From: an uncultured Clostridia bacterium
GTDB lineage: Bacteria > Bacillota > Clostridia > TANB77 > CAG-508
Reading direction: 5' to 3'
DNA length: 64,000 nucleotides
NCBI GenBank assembly: GCA_948630815.1
Contig: CAPIEU010000002.1
Location: 130,063-194,062 of the forward strand
Below, piece after piece: positions 34,506-43,752 of the stretch (positions within the stretch are counted from its first letter, which is position 1; each line of letters starts with the position of its first letter). The position numbers were made by a program, and so were the translations under genes. The notes below the pieces were generated by a model. That model was given only the letters and a program-made list of their open reading frames with translations, was not told the origin of the DNA and searched no databases.

Positions 34506-34802
34506 ATGGAAATAAAACAAGGAAATGAGGAAAAAGCCTTACAACATAGAATTGGAAAAGTACATATAACTGCAGGAGATAATGGAGCAGCAATAGATGG
34601 AAACACAGAAGAGGTTATAAAGTCATTTATTCATGTATGTGAAACTATGGCAATTATAAATGTACCAGAAGAAATGTTAATTGATATTGTAAAAGCAACA
34701 CAAAAGAAAATGAAGGACAAGCCGAAGGTTTGTCCTAGATGTGAAAATGTAGAAATTGGTACACACGACAACTTCTGTAAAATATGTGGATATAAATTTT
34801 AA
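34506..34802 (+). CDS. Zinc-ribbon protein next to RecT
   Basis: A 98-residue protein with a helical N-terminal part and a C-terminal zinc ribbon (CPRCENVEIG ... CKICGYKF). It lies between the DUF1351 gene and recT in the same operon. Function unknown. Confidence 0.6.
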   Translation: MEIKQGNEEKALQHRIGKVHITAGDNGAAIDGNTEEVIKSFIHVCETMAIINVPEEMLIDIVKATQKKMKDKPKVCPRCENVEIGTHDNFCKICGYKF

Positions 34803-34823
34803 AATAGAAGGGAGAAAAGAAAT

Positions 34824-35819
34824 ATGGCAGTAAGTAATAGTTTAACAAAAACAAAAGAACAAAAGACATTTAGTAATTTTTTAATGGGAGATGCAATAAA
34901 AAGAAAGATTAATGAAACAGTTGGAGGTGCAAACGGTCAAAGATTTATTACAAGCATATTAAGTGCAGTAAGTACAAACCCAACATTACAAGAATGTGAA
35001 CATAGTTCAATAATATCTGCAGCATTTTTAGGAGAGGCATTAAAATTAAGCCCAAGTCCTCAATTAGGACAATATTATATGGTCCCATTTAATAAAAAAT
35101 CCTATGATGCAAACGGAAAGGAAATTGTAATAAAAGTAGCACAATTTCAAATAGGATACAAAGGATATATTCAATTAGCAGAAAGAACAGGAGTGTATAA
35201 AACAATAAATGTATTAGCAATAAAAGAAGGCGAACTAATTAAGTATGATCCATTAAATGAAACAATACAAGTAAATTTAATAGAAGATGACGAAGTAAGA
35301 GAGGAAACACAAACAGTTGGATATTATGCAATGTTTGAATACCTAAATGGGTTTAGGAAAACTATGTATTGGACTAAGAAAAAAATGTTACTACATGCAG
35401 ATAAATATTCAAAAGCATTTAGTAAGGAATCTTACGAAAAACTACAAGCAGGAAAAATACCACAAAAAGACTTATGGAAATATAGTAGCTTTTGGTACAA
35501 AGATTTTGACGGTATGGCCTACAAAACAATGTTAAGACAATTAATAAGTAAATGGGGAATTATGAGTATTGAAATGCAAGAGGCATTTGAAAAAGATATG
35601 GCAGAAATTAAAGAGGATGGAAACTATAATTACATAGAAACAAGCGAAGAGGCAGATATAAGTAATAATGAAACACAACAACCAGAAGAAAATAATCAAG
35701 AAAGTCAAGAAGAAATTACTACAAATGATAAAAGTGTACCAGAGCCAGAACAACAACCAGAAGAAACAAATATATATGATGACAACAATAATGATGTAGA
35801 CGATTTCTTTAAACAATAA
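34824..35819 (+). CDS. recT: RecT-family single-strand annealing protein
   Basis: A 331-residue RecT homologue. The core contains RFITSILSAVSTNPTLQECEHSSI, FQIGYKGYIQLAERTGVYKTIN, then WYKDFDGMAYKTMLRQLISKWG, the RecT signature helices. The acidic C-terminal tail (from about residue 275) is rich in Glu, Gln and Asn. It anneals complementary strands made by the YqaJ nuclease. No in-frame CGG is present. Confidence 0.9.
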   Translation: MAVSNSLTKTKEQKTFSNFLMGDAIKRKINETVGGANGQRFITSILSAVSTNPTLQECEHSSIISAAFLGEALKLSPSPQLGQYYMVPFNKKSYDANGKEIVIKVAQFQIGYKGYIQLAERTGVYKTINVLAIKEGELIKYDPLNETIQVNLIEDDEVREETQTVGYYAMFEYLNGFRKTMYWTKKKMLLHADKYSKAFSKESYEKLQAGKIPQKDLWKYSSFWYKDFDGMAYKTMLRQLISKWGIMSIEMQEAFEKDMAEIKEDGNYNYIETSEEADISNNETQQPEENNQESQEEITTNDKSVPEPEQQPEETNIYDDNNNDVDDFFKQ

Positions 35820-35832
35820 GAGGTATAAATAT

Positions 35833-36021
35833 ATGGAAATTGTAGTATGCCAAAGATGTGGAAGAAAGCTAAAAAATAAGAAAAGCATAAAAAAAGGATA
35901 TGGACCAACTTGTGAACAAAAACTACTACAAGATTTCTATAAAAAAAGACAAATAACAATAGATGATATTTTAAAGGGAAAGGAGAGTGTTAAAAATGAA
36001 AGACAATACGAAAAAAAGTAA
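35833..36021 (+). CDS. Small zinc-ribbon protein
   Basis: A 62-residue protein starting MEIVVCQRCGRKLKN and continuing KKGYGPTCEQKLL, the CxxC...GxGPxC pattern of small phage and bacterial DUF6011-like proteins. It ends inside the next gene, suggesting coupled translation. Confidence 0.65.
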   Translation: MEIVVCQRCGRKLKNKKSIKKGYGPTCEQKLLQDFYKKRQITIDDILKGKESVKNERQYEKK

Positions 36022-36998
36022 AGATACATATTACTTTAGCCATGATTCAAACGCACTCTCTGATCCTAAAATATTATCAATGAGATGCGACTATGAACTA
36101 GAACGGATACGGTTTATATTGGGCAATAATAGAAATGTTAAGAAATGAAACAACATATAAGTTATCACTAGACAAAACAACATATAGAGCAATACAGATG
36201 CAGACACATACAAAAATAGATGTGCAAAAGTTTATTGATGACTGTATTAATGAGTATAGAGAAAGTTCACAAGGGAACGGACTATTTAATACAGATGGAA
36301 CATATTTCTGGTCTGAAAGTTTACTAAACAGAATGTATAAGATGGAAAATGTTAGAGAAAAAAGAAGTGAGGCAGGAAAGAAAAGTGCTGAAAAAAGATG
36401 GGGCAAAAAAGAAGAAAAAAAAAGAGTAATTAGAAAACCAAAAATCGACAGAAATAACAAAAATATAACAAGTGTTAAAAAATTTATAACAAGTGTTACA
36501 AAAAATAATAACAATGTTATGCGTTTGTTAAGAAAAAACGTAACAAAAAATAACAAAATAAAAGAAAATAAAATAAAAGAAAATAAAGTAAATAATATTA
36601 TTAAAACTAAACTAAACAAAACTAAATTAAACAATTTATTTATATATATGATAAATGGGCAAAAAAATGACGAAAACATTTCTGATACAGATAGAGCAGC
36701 AATAATAACTAGATTACAAGCATTAGAATTATATACAACTTCAATAGGATGCATTCCAGAAAAAATGTTATTTGAACTTAAATTACAATACTGGACTATT
36801 AAGGAACTATATTTTAGTCCATATAAAGTATATTTGAATGCAATGACAAGAACAAAATTCTTATTGAAGTTCTTACAGACACAAAAATATATAACAATAG
36901 ACAATGAAGATAAACTAACGGATTTCATTAGTTATTTTATAAAGATATTAAGAGAAGATTTTGAAAAAGGAGAGAATAACAATGCAAAAAGTATGTAG
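35996..36998 (+). CDS. DUF4373-type phage replication protein, +1 shift at CGG
   Basis: Start ATG 35996 follows AAAGGAG. The first 36 codons (YYFSHDSNALSDPKILSMR, then CDYELE) are followed by CGG at 36104-36106. Zero frame stops at about codon 50. Skipping the C gives YELE-G-YGLYWAIIEMLRNE, exactly the DUF4373 / replisome-organiser N-terminal pattern, and continues to 36998 for a 333-residue product. The latter half is Lys- and Asn-rich and linker-like. DUF4373 proteins probably load replication factors on phage DNA. The conserved residue at the shift is glycine. Confidence 0.87.
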
Positions 36999-37197
36999 AA
37001 ACTGTTGTAAAATATTTTGTCCACGAAGAAATGAAGTAACAACGTGTAACAACCAGATAACATTTGTTACACGTATGTTACAAGAAATAGACGAAAAGGT
37101 AAAAACAGAAAACTTGACACAAACTTCCATACTTGCAAATCCAGAAAACAAACACGAACGGAAGTTAAAAATACATAAGAAGGGAGTAGAAAAATGA
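36982..37197 (+). CDS. Small cysteine-containing protein; CGG near its 3' end
   Basis: ATG 36982 follows AAAGGAG and begins MQKVCRNCCKIFCP, a likely zinc site, then a basic helical part. Codon 60 is CGG (37159-37161). Read normally, the protein ends at 37197 and overlaps the next start. If the C is skipped as in recG, the end is HE-G-S with TAA at 37166-37168, just before the next AAGGGAG site. Both ends are possible; the family is not known well enough to decide. Confidence 0.5.
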   Translation: MQKVCRNCCKIFCPRRNEVTTCNNQITFVTRMLQEIDEKVKTENLTQTSILANPENKHERKLKIHKKGVEK

Positions 37198-37382
37198 TAG
37201 TTGATGATATGGAACAGTCATTAGTATTATTACAAAATATAGATGATTTTGTTATAGCAATAGATGATACCGAAAAGAAGTTGAGAACAGCATTATATAA
37301 CAAAGAAGGCGAAAGGGACGATTTATTACATGAAATAGAACTAAGTAAATTGAACATTGGAGAAAGAGCAAAAGTATATTAA
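37194..37382 (+). CDS. 62-residue phage protein
   Basis: ATG after AAGGGAG. Acidic helical protein (DDMEQSLVLLQNIDDFVIAIDD). No known domain; it directly abuts the next gene. Confidence 0.5.
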   Translation: MIVDDMEQSLVLLQNIDDFVIAIDDTEKKLRTALYNKEGERDDLLHEIELSKLNIGERAKVY

Positions 37383-37619
37383 ATGTTAGAAAAAGTGTTA
37401 CAAGAAAGAAGAATATTGAAAGATAAAATAGACTTTATAAATACAATAAAACCTTATGTAAATAAATTTATAACAAAAGGAATGAGTGCAGAAACAAAGC
37501 AGACTATTGAAAACATAAATAGGCTAAAGAATAACCAAGAAACAAGAGTATATACACCAAGAGTAATAAAAAATCTAAAATGTGTAAGAAAGAATAAGGG
37601 GGAAGAAAATGCAAGATAA
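37383..37619 (+). CDS. 78-residue basic phage protein
   Basis: It begins immediately after the preceding stop. A basic, helical product (RRILKDKIDFINTIKPYVNKF) with a Lys-rich tail. Not recognised. Confidence 0.5.
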   Translation: MLEKVLQERRILKDKIDFINTIKPYVNKFITKGMSAETKQTIENINRLKNNQETRVYTPRVIKNLKCVRKNKGEENAR

Positions 37620-37836
37620 AGAAGAAATAGAAAATGTAATATTCGTAATGGCATATTATCATCAAGAAATTTTGTATGAAATATTTACAGATGATGAAAG
37701 GAGCAATGATTACGAAAAGTATAGAAAAGTAAAAGAATTAGCAAAAGAATTTTTGGATGGCAATTGGGATAATGAAGATGAAGATTTAGAAGATACTACA
37801 AGAGAATTTTTAATAAGTAAAGAAAGTAAGGAATAA
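37609..37836 (+). CDS. 75-residue acidic phage protein
   Basis: It overlaps the previous gene by 11 bases, with a GGGGG-type site inside it. The product is strongly acidic (NWDNEDEDLEDTTREFL), possibly a DNA-mimic-like or regulatory protein; no family is recognised. Confidence 0.5.
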   Translation: MQDKEEIENVIFVMAYYHQEILYEIFTDDERSNDYEKYRKVKELAKEFLDGNWDNEDEDLEDTTREFLISKESKE

Positions 37837-37838
37837 AT

Positions 37839-38192
37839 ATGCAAGAACATTGGAGCATTGAACAATACAGAGAATATCAGCAAAAGGGAAAAAAACAAAG
37901 TAAATATGGAGCAGTAAAAACACAAATAGACGGACATACATTTGATTCAAAAAAAGAGGCAGATTATTACATAGAATTGAAAATGAGATTACTAGCAGGA
38001 GAAATAAGGGGATATTGTTTACAGCCTATATTTATATTAGCAGCAAACTTAAAATACAAAGCAGATTTTATTGTATTCAATAATGATGGAACAACAGACA
38101 TAATAGACGTAAAGGGATTTAAAACAAAAGAATATATTGCAAAGAAAAAAGTATTAGAAGATAAATACAAACTAAAAATATTGGAGGTGTGA
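37839..38192 (+). CDS. DUF1064 nuclease-like protein
   Basis: A 117-residue protein with the DUF1064 pattern: SKYGAVKTQIDGHTFDSKKEADYY, then YKADFIVF and TDIIDVKGF. The E ... D ... DVK residues match a PD-(D/E)xK nuclease core, similar to Holliday-junction-resolvase-like folds found in phage replication modules. Confidence 0.8.
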   Translation: MQEHWSIEQYREYQQKGKKQSKYGAVKTQIDGHTFDSKKEADYYIELKMRLLAGEIRGYCLQPIFILAANLKYKADFIVFNNDGTTDIIDVKGFKTKEYIAKKKVLEDKYKLKILEV

Positions 38193-38195
38193 ACA

Positions 38196-38378
38196 TTGGA
38201 AAATTTACAAGATACGAAAAAATGGATAAATAAAAGATTAAATTATATTGGTGCAAATTGTGATTTAACAGAAAAAGAAAACAAGAGAGCATTTGACAGT
38301 TTAGAAACAACATTGAATTGTGTCATAAAAGTAGAAAATGAGGAGAAAAAAGCGAATGATAGTAATACCAAAGTATAA
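38196..38378 (+). CDS. 60-residue phage protein with TTG start
   Basis: TTG start at 38196 placed 7 bases after GGAGGTG. Small charged protein, unknown function. Its end overlaps the next gene. Confidence 0.5.
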   Translation: MENLQDTKKWINKRLNYIGANCDLTEKENKRAFDSLETTLNCVIKVENEEKKANDSNTKV

Positions 38379-38532
38379 TGGGAGGCTATTGAAGGAGATT
38401 AAAAGATACCCTAATTTTATACTATTTGAGGATCTAAAAACAAGAGCAAAAATAAGTTATACATATTATGAATTAGGGTATAAGAAATCTCCACAAATAG
38501 AGCAAAAGAAAGTGCATTTGAAGGGAGAATAA
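38356..38532 (+). CDS. 58-residue basic phage protein
   Basis: ATG 38356 follows GAGGAG. Basic product starting MIVIPKYNGRLLKEIKRYP with a possible helix-turn-helix (FEDLKTRAKISYTYYELG). Function unknown. Confidence 0.5.
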   Translation: MIVIPKYNGRLLKEIKRYPNFILFEDLKTRAKISYTYYELGYKKSPQIEQKKVHLKGE

Positions 38533-38537
38533 GAAAA

Positions 38538-38942
38538 ATGCAAACAATAATGGAAAAACAATTGAGCATATTTGATATACCAATAATGAAAGTAGCCAAA
38601 AAAGGAATTATAGCAGAATTGAACGAATTATCAAGCCAATATTTAATAGATAGCCATTACAAAAAAATAACATTTGGAAGAACTCTAACACTTCATGAGA
38701 TAGAAGAAAAATTGATGAGATTTAAAAGATTTCCAGAGTACATAGATAAGGTATATGAGATATTAAAAAAATATTATGATGAACTAAAAGAATTTGAAGA
38801 TATTATAGGTTCTGAAATAATAGGAATAGCAAAAAGAGAAAATTGCATAAGAATCTATCAGCCAAGATGTCAATATTGTATTTGGTGTATTTCAATGATA
38901 GATAATGAATTTTATCAATATGCGAGGGGAGAACATGAATGA
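38538..38942 (+). CDS. 134-residue phage protein
   Basis: A helical product (LSIFDIPIMKVAKKGIIAELNEL) with two closely spaced cysteine pairs near the end (CQYCIWC). It overlaps the methyltransferase start by 8 bases. No family is recognised; metal binding is possible. Confidence 0.55.
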   Translation: MQTIMEKQLSIFDIPIMKVAKKGIIAELNELSSQYLIDSHYKKITFGRTLTLHEIEEKLMRFKRFPEYIDKVYEILKKYYDELKEFEDIIGSEIIGIAKRENCIRIYQPRCQYCIWCISMIDNEFYQYARGEHE

Positions 38943-39676
38943 TATACAGTTATTAGAAGGCGAATGTATTGAATTAATGAGTAGTATAAAAGAAAATATG
39001 GTCGATTTAATATTAACAGATTTGCCGTATGGAATAACTAACTGCAGATGGGACAAACAAATAGATTTTAAATTATTATGGCAACAATATACCAGGATAA
39101 TAAAAGAAAATGGAGCAATATTATTATTCGCAATAGAGCCATTTGCAAGTGAATTAAGGTTATCTAATAAAAAAATGTATAAATACGACTTGATATGGAA
39201 AAAAACACAACCAACAGGACATTTAAACGCAAATAGACAACCATTGAGAACTTACGAAAACATATTAGTATTTTATAAAAAACAACCAACTTATAACCCA
39301 CAAAAAAGTCAAAATCATAAACCTATGCACAGTTATACCAAATACATAAAAACGCAAAACAACACACAAATATACGGAAAAGCCAGTAAAGAATTAACAG
39401 GAGGAGGAACGACTGAACGTTTTCCAACGAATATTATTACATTTGCAAGCGATAAACAGAAAAGCAAACTGCATCCTACACAAAAGCCAGTTGCATTGTT
39501 GGAATATCTAATAAATACATATACAAGACAAAATGAAGTTGTATTAGATAGTTGCATGGGAAGTGGAAGTACAGGAATAGCTTGTATAAATACTAATAGG
39601 CATTTTATACGGAATTGAAATTGATGCAAAATATTATGAAATATCTAAAAGAAGGATAGAAGAAAGGAGAAAATAA
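38935..39676 (+). CDS. Phage DNA methyltransferase, +1 shift at CGG
   Basis: A beta-class site-specific DNA methyltransferase. The catalytic motif is TDLPYG near residue 27, the recognition region is in the middle, and HPTQKPVALLEYLI leads to the SAM-binding motif LDSCMGSGSTGIAC. Codon 226 is CGG (39610-39612): zero frame ends two residues later, before the last conserved block. Skipping the C gives NRHFI-G-IEIDAKYYEIS, the standard C-terminus, and a stop at 39676, one base before the next start region. It is 246 residues joined. It may protect phage DNA from host restriction. Confidence 0.88.
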
Positions 39677-39677
39677 A

Positions 39678-39950
39678 GTGAATACAAAAAGTAATCATGA
39701 TTTAGAAATACCAGATTTTCCAGATGATAATACAATGAATATATGGGCTCATCCAGGAACAAAGATAAAAGTTACAGAACAAACGGTACAAAATGGATAT
39801 ACAGGAGATCAAGAGGTTGTTAAAAAATGGTTAGAAATTGGAAAAGTATATACAGTAGCATATACAGAAGTAGGACAAAGTCGTACATCAGTTGTATTAC
39901 AAGAACTACCAGAAAGAAAATTTAATAGTGTAAATTTTGTAGAAGTATAA
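39678..39950 (+). CDS. 90-residue phage protein
   Basis: GTG start just after the methyltransferase stop, with AAAGGAG upstream. A beta-rich product (KIKVTEQTVQNGYTGDQEVV). Similar small proteins occur in Firmicute phage early regions without known function. Confidence 0.55.
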   Translation: MNTKSNHDLEIPDFPDDNTMNIWAHPGTKIKVTEQTVQNGYTGDQEVVKKWLEIGKVYTVAYTEVGQSRTSVVLQELPERKFNSVNFVEV

Positions 39951-39973
39951 AAATTGAAAAGGAGATGATGAAA

Positions 39974-40162
39974 ATGTATAAATATCCACCTATAACAGGG
40001 GTATGCGTTACATGTGCAGGTTGCAATTTACTAGAAGATATAAACTTCAATGGAAAACAACAATGTGAAAATCATCTCCGTTTAATTTCTCCAAAAGCAC
40101 AAGAGGCAATAAAACAAATACATAAAACTTTAGGAATGACAGGTGAACAATTAAAATTGTAG
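39974..40162 (+). CDS. Small cysteine-motif protein
   Basis: The ATG at 39974 has 9-base spacing from GGAG and is preferred over two closer ATGs. The 62-residue product has CVTCAGC followed by a later Cys-His pair (CENH), suggesting a zinc site. Confidence 0.5.
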   Translation: MYKYPPITGVCVTCAGCNLLEDINFNGKQQCENHLRLISPKAQEAIKQIHKTLGMTGEQLKL

Positions 40163-40177
40163 AAAGGAAGATGAAAA

Positions 40178-40435
40178 GTGATAGTTTTAGGTTTTATATT
40201 AGTATTTTTTATAGGACTAATTGTAGGAGCAGGAATAATATGTTTAGTGCAAACAGCAAAAAAGACAGATATTGAAATAATGCTATTACAATTAATGGAC
40301 CAATTAAAGAGGGATAGAAAAGCAGCACAATTAGAAATGGCAAGAGGAGAAAATCACAGTATAAATTATGGAAAATATGACCAAGCCAACAGAACAATAG
40401 AATTAATTAAAAAATTATATGGAGGTATATGTTGA
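40178..40435 (+). CDS. Single-span membrane protein
   Basis: GTG start after AAAGGAAG. One N-terminal transmembrane helix (VLGFILVFFIGLIVGAGIICL) and a basic cytosolic helix. It could be holin-like, but its position in the early region argues against lysis. Confidence 0.55.
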   Translation: MIVLGFILVFFIGLIVGAGIICLVQTAKKTDIEIMLLQLMDQLKRDRKAAQLEMARGENHSINYGKYDQANRTIELIKKLYGGIC

Positions 40436-40436
40436 T

Positions 40437-40952
40437 ATGTATAATGATGTTTCGCCTTATTTTAGGTTTAATTTTAATGATAAATACATAGCACAACAAT
40501 TAATGAAAAGAGAAGAAACACCAGAGGCAATAAAGTATTTTAGTGAGAATTGCGACAAATTGACGCATTATGGATATTGGTTTTTATTATCTACATTGTG
40601 GGTAAGTTATACAGGTTTTTCTGATATTGAATTATGGAAAAAGCTATTCTCATCAGATAGACCACAAAGATTAAAAAGTATAATGAAACCATCAGAAGTA
40701 AAAGAATTTGAATATCTACCATATTTTATAACTGTATATAGAGCAAAAAGACCAGGAGAGAAACAATGGATAGCTTATACGTTAGACTTAGAGATAGCCA
40801 AAAGATTTGCAAAAGAAAGAAATGTAAATATTATAACAAAATATGAAGTAAAGAAAAGAGATGTACTTGCATTATTCTTACGAAGAGGAGAAAAAGAAAT
40901 AATTGTACTAGATGAAACAAAACCAAAATTTATTGAGGAAATAGAGGTGTGA
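40437..40952 (+). CDS. 172-residue phage protein
   Basis: ATG 40437 after GGAGG. A soluble product with an aromatic N-terminal half and YFITVYRAKRPGEKQWIAYTLDLEIAKRF, a pattern resembling ADP-ribosyltransferase-like toxins and modifiers (Tyr-Arg ... Tyr-Thr ... Glu). This resemblance is weak and only suggestive. Confidence 0.5.
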   Translation: MYNDVSPYFRFNFNDKYIAQQLMKREETPEAIKYFSENCDKLTHYGYWFLLSTLWVSYTGFSDIELWKKLFSSDRPQRLKSIMKPSEVKEFEYLPYFITVYRAKRPGEKQWIAYTLDLEIAKRFAKERNVNIITKYEVKKRDVLALFLRRGEKEIIVLDETKPKFIEEIEV

Positions 40953-40954
40953 AG

Positions 40955-41428
40955 ATGAAAAGATATTTTATAGAATGGATATTATTTATTTTACTTATGA
41001 TTCTTATGTTTTTTAAAAGCATAACAATTGCAGAATCTATAATTATATATTCAATAGCAATAGGCTTAGAATACATATTAGAAGAATTACAGAAAATAAG
41101 AAGGTTATTAGAATGTTTAAATTCTCCACCATTTCATATTAACTGCAGACATCAAATAATAAAAAATAATGAAAATGAATTATATTTTGATACAAATAGT
41201 TTTGTAGAAACAGTTAAAATAAATTATTGCCCTATGTGTGGGAGATTAGTAAATAAACAGGTATTAGAGGATATAAAAAAATCAATAGAGGATCCAACGT
41301 GTGGAATAAATGCAGCAATACCTGTATGTAATGAAATAAAATTAGATATGCAAGAAGAAATAAACAAAGCAATTGAAAAATCAATATTTGATAGACGGAA
41401 ACTTTATGCAAGGGGGATTATAATATGA
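40955..41428 (+). CDS. Membrane protein with zinc ribbon; CGG near its 3' end
   Basis: ATG 40955 after GAGGTG. Two hydrophobic helices at the N-terminus, then a cysteine/histidine stretch (LECLNSPPFHINCRHQ ... CPMCGRLV). Codon 148 is CGG (41396-41398). Zero frame ends at 41428 and overlaps the next ATG. A +1 shift gives DR-G-NFMQGGL and a stop at 41421-41423, two bases before the next start at 41425. Which C-terminus is made cannot be decided from this sequence alone. Confidence 0.5.
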   Translation: MKRYFIEWILFILLMILMFFKSITIAESIIIYSIAIGLEYILEELQKIRRLLECLNSPPFHINCRHQIIKNNENELYFDTNSFVETVKINYCPMCGRLVNKQVLEDIKKSIEDPTCGINAAIPVCNEIKLDMQEEINKAIEKSIFDRRKLYARGIII

Positions 41429-41556
41429 GCAAAGAAGAATTTATAAAAATAATTGAAAATGTAGAAATAAGCAAAATAAAATCTTTTACAATAACTTATG
41501 AAGATTACGAAACTATGAGCCAAGATAAAACAATTTCATTTTCAGATGGGAGGTAA
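41425..41556 (+). CDS. 43-residue phage protein
   Basis: ATG 41425 behind AAGGGGGA, ending at TAA 41554-41556. Begins MSKEEFIKIIENVEISKIK. A small acidic protein; nothing recognised. Confidence 0.45.
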   Translation: MSKEEFIKIIENVEISKIKSFTITYEDYETMSQDKTISFSDGR

Positions 41557-41557
41557 T

Positions 41558-41779
41558 ATGGAAGAGCAAGACTATATTGAATTAAATACATTACTAGCAA
41601 AATTAAGAGTAGTATGTTTAAAAAATATAGTTGAGATAGATAAACAAATATGTGAAAATAATATGATAATATCAAGAAAAGAAAGAGAAAGAAATGTAAA
41701 CTTAGTTAGGAATATAGACAATATTAGAAGGCAAATACCTTTAAAAGTAGGCGAAGGAACAATATCATTAATAAAATAG
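41558..41779 (+). CDS. 73-residue helical phage protein
   Basis: ATG 41558 follows GGGAGG. A charged, helical product (CLKNIVEIDKQICENNMIISRKERER). Function unknown. Confidence 0.5.
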   Translation: MEEQDYIELNTLLAKLRVVCLKNIVEIDKQICENNMIISRKERERNVNLVRNIDNIRRQIPLKVGEGTISLIK

Positions 41780-41794
41780 GGAGGAAAATGTTAT

Positions 41795-42049
41795 ATGATA
41801 ATAACAGAGGTAAATAACAAAGAAGAGGCTGAAAAAGCTATGATAGCAGTTGGTCAAGAAATTATAAAAAGAGCAAAAGAAACGTGTATTAATGTTGATA
41901 GAGTTACATCAATAAAAATAGATGCTGAAATAATACCATTTCCAGATGGAGCAATAACTGTCAATATAAATAAAAATTATGTGGCAGAATTTAGTGAAAA
42001 GGAGGATACAGAAAATGAAAGTAATGATAAGCCAACCAATGAAAAATAG
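41795..42049 (+). CDS. 84-residue phage protein
   Basis: ATG after GGGAGGAAA. A mixed alpha/beta product (AMIAVGQEIIKRAKETC ... ITVNINKNYVAEF). The end overlaps the DUF4406 gene. Not recognised. Confidence 0.5.
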   Translation: MIITEVNNKEEAEKAMIAVGQEIIKRAKETCINVDRVTSIKIDAEIIPFPDGAITVNINKNYVAEFSEKEDTENESNDKPTNEK

Positions 42050-42308
42050 AAGTAATGAGGAAATTTTTGAGGAAAGAAAAGAGTTAATTAGAAGAATTGA
42101 GGAGAACGGAGATACAGTATTAGCAACTGTTCTTACAGAGGAAGACGTCGAAAAAGATGATCCTATTTATTATTTAGCAGAATCATTAAAATTTATTGCA
42201 CAAGCCGATAAGATAATATTTATGAAAGGTTGGGAAAAAGCACGAGGATGTAAAATAGAACATCAAGTAGCAGTAGAATATGGAAAAGAAATAATGTATT
42301 GTAATTAG
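42015..42308 (+). CDS. DUF4406 deoxyribosyltransferase-like protein
   Basis: A 97-residue protein starting MKVMISQPMKNRSNEEIFEER and ending with GWEKARGCKIEHQVAVEYG, the DUF4406 pattern. This is a small Rossmann-like fold related to nucleoside 2-deoxyribosyltransferases. It may modify nucleotides during phage growth; activity is unproven. Confidence 0.75.
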   Translation: MKVMISQPMKNRSNEEIFEERKELIRRIEENGDTVLATVLTEEDVEKDDPIYYLAESLKFIAQADKIIFMKGWEKARGCKIEHQVAVEYGKEIMYCN

Positions 42309-42316
42309 GAGGAATT

Positions 42317-43520
42317 ATGAAAAATTTAAGAATATTTACAAAAAATGTAGAACAGGAGGCAATAGAACAAATTGATTTATTATTAAAGCAAGAGCCTTTT
42401 AAGAATTGTAAAGTTAGAATAATGCCAGATGTACATGCTGGAAAAGGTTGTGTAATTGGTTTTACAGCAGATTTAGGAAACAAAGTAATACCTAACATAG
42501 TTGGTGTAGATATTGGCTGTGGTATGTTATGTGTTGAATTAGGCAAGATAGATTTAGACTTGCAAAAGTTAGATGAAGTAATAAATAATTGCATACCAGC
42601 AGGAAGAAATATAAGAGAACATAAACTATTAGATTTTGAACCAATAAACGAATTATATTGTTTGAGAGAATTAAAAGAAACAAAAAAATTTAATAGAGCA
42701 ATAGGAACACTAGGTCGGAGGAAATCACTTTATAGAAATAGATGTAGATGATGAAGGCAACAAGTATTTAGTTATTCATACAGGTAGTAGAAATTTAGGA
42801 AAACAAGTAGCAGACTATTATCAAAACTTAGCAATAGAATTATGCTCTGGAAAAGAAGAAATGTATCAGAAGAAAGAGGAAATAATCAAAACATATAAAG
42901 AGCAAGGAAGAAAGCATGAAATACAAAAAGCATTAAAAGAATTAGAAAAACAATATAAGGAAAATAAACCTAATCTACCAAATGAATTATGCTATTTAGA
43001 AGGTAAATATAGAGAAATGTATTTACATGATATGAAAATATGTCAAGAATATGCAACAAAGAATAGAGAGGCAATAGCTTGTACTATATTAATGAACAAG
43101 GTAGATAATTTAAAATATGGATTTAATCAATTTCATACAATACACAATTATATATCATTTGAAGATAATATAGTTCGTAAAGGTGCAATATCAGCTCAAC
43201 AAGGAGAAAAAGTTTTAATTCCGATAAATATGAGAGATGGAAGTATAATAGCGGTAGGAAAAGGTAATGAAGATTGGAATAATTCAGCTCCTCATGGAGC
43301 AGGAAGGATAATGTCAAGAAATAAAGCAAAAGAAGTATTTAACCTAAAGGAATTTAAAGAAAGTATGGAAGGCATATATTCAAGTAGTATTGTAGAAGAA
43401 ACAATAGATGAGGCACCATTTGTTTATAAACCTATGCAAGAAATAATAGACAACATACAAGATACAGTAGAAATACAAAAAATAATAAAGCCAATATATA
43501 ATTTTAAAGCAAAAAACTAA
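42317..43520 (+). CDS. rtcB: RtcB-type RNA ligase, +1 shift at CGG
   Basis: RtcB joins RNA 2',3'-cyclic phosphate ends to 5'-OH ends using GTP and Mn2+. Visible family motifs are PDVHAGKGCVIGF and GVDIGCGM, then, across the shift, GTLG-G-GNHFIEIDVD and IHTGSRNLGKQV, and later HGAGRIMSR with the GMP-accepting His region. CGG at 42716-42718 is codon 134; zero frame ends after nine more codons. Skipping the C gives a 400-residue complete protein. A phage-borne RtcB could mend tRNA or mRNA cut by host RNases such as the ToxN and HepT encoded on this chromosome. Confidence 0.9.
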
Positions 43521-43541
43521 TAGAAAATAAGGGATAAACTT

Positions 43542-43725
43542 ATGAAATTAAAAAACATTGTTACTATGGATGATGAATTGACATTCACGGATATAGAAGT
43601 TTTAAATATAAAAAACGAGAAACAATTGGATAAAGCAATAGCAAAAAATAAGGTACTAAAAATTAGAGAAAAACGGAACAATTTACAAATTAAACTCGTC
43701 ATATATTATTTTTTATCAGCCATAA
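43542..43725 (+). CDS. Small phage protein, probable +1 shift at CGG
   Basis: ATG 43542. Codon 45 is CGG (43674-43676). Zero frame continues to 43748, running through the AGAAAGGAG ribosome-binding site of the next gene. The +1 frame gives REK-G-TIYKLNSSYIIFYQP and stops at 43723-43725, leaving that site free in a clean intergenic gap. The joined product is 60 residues. Unknown function. I favour the shifted end because of its sequence style and layout. Confidence 0.55.
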
Positions 43726-43752
43726 ATACAAGAGTAGAAAGGAGATAAAAAA

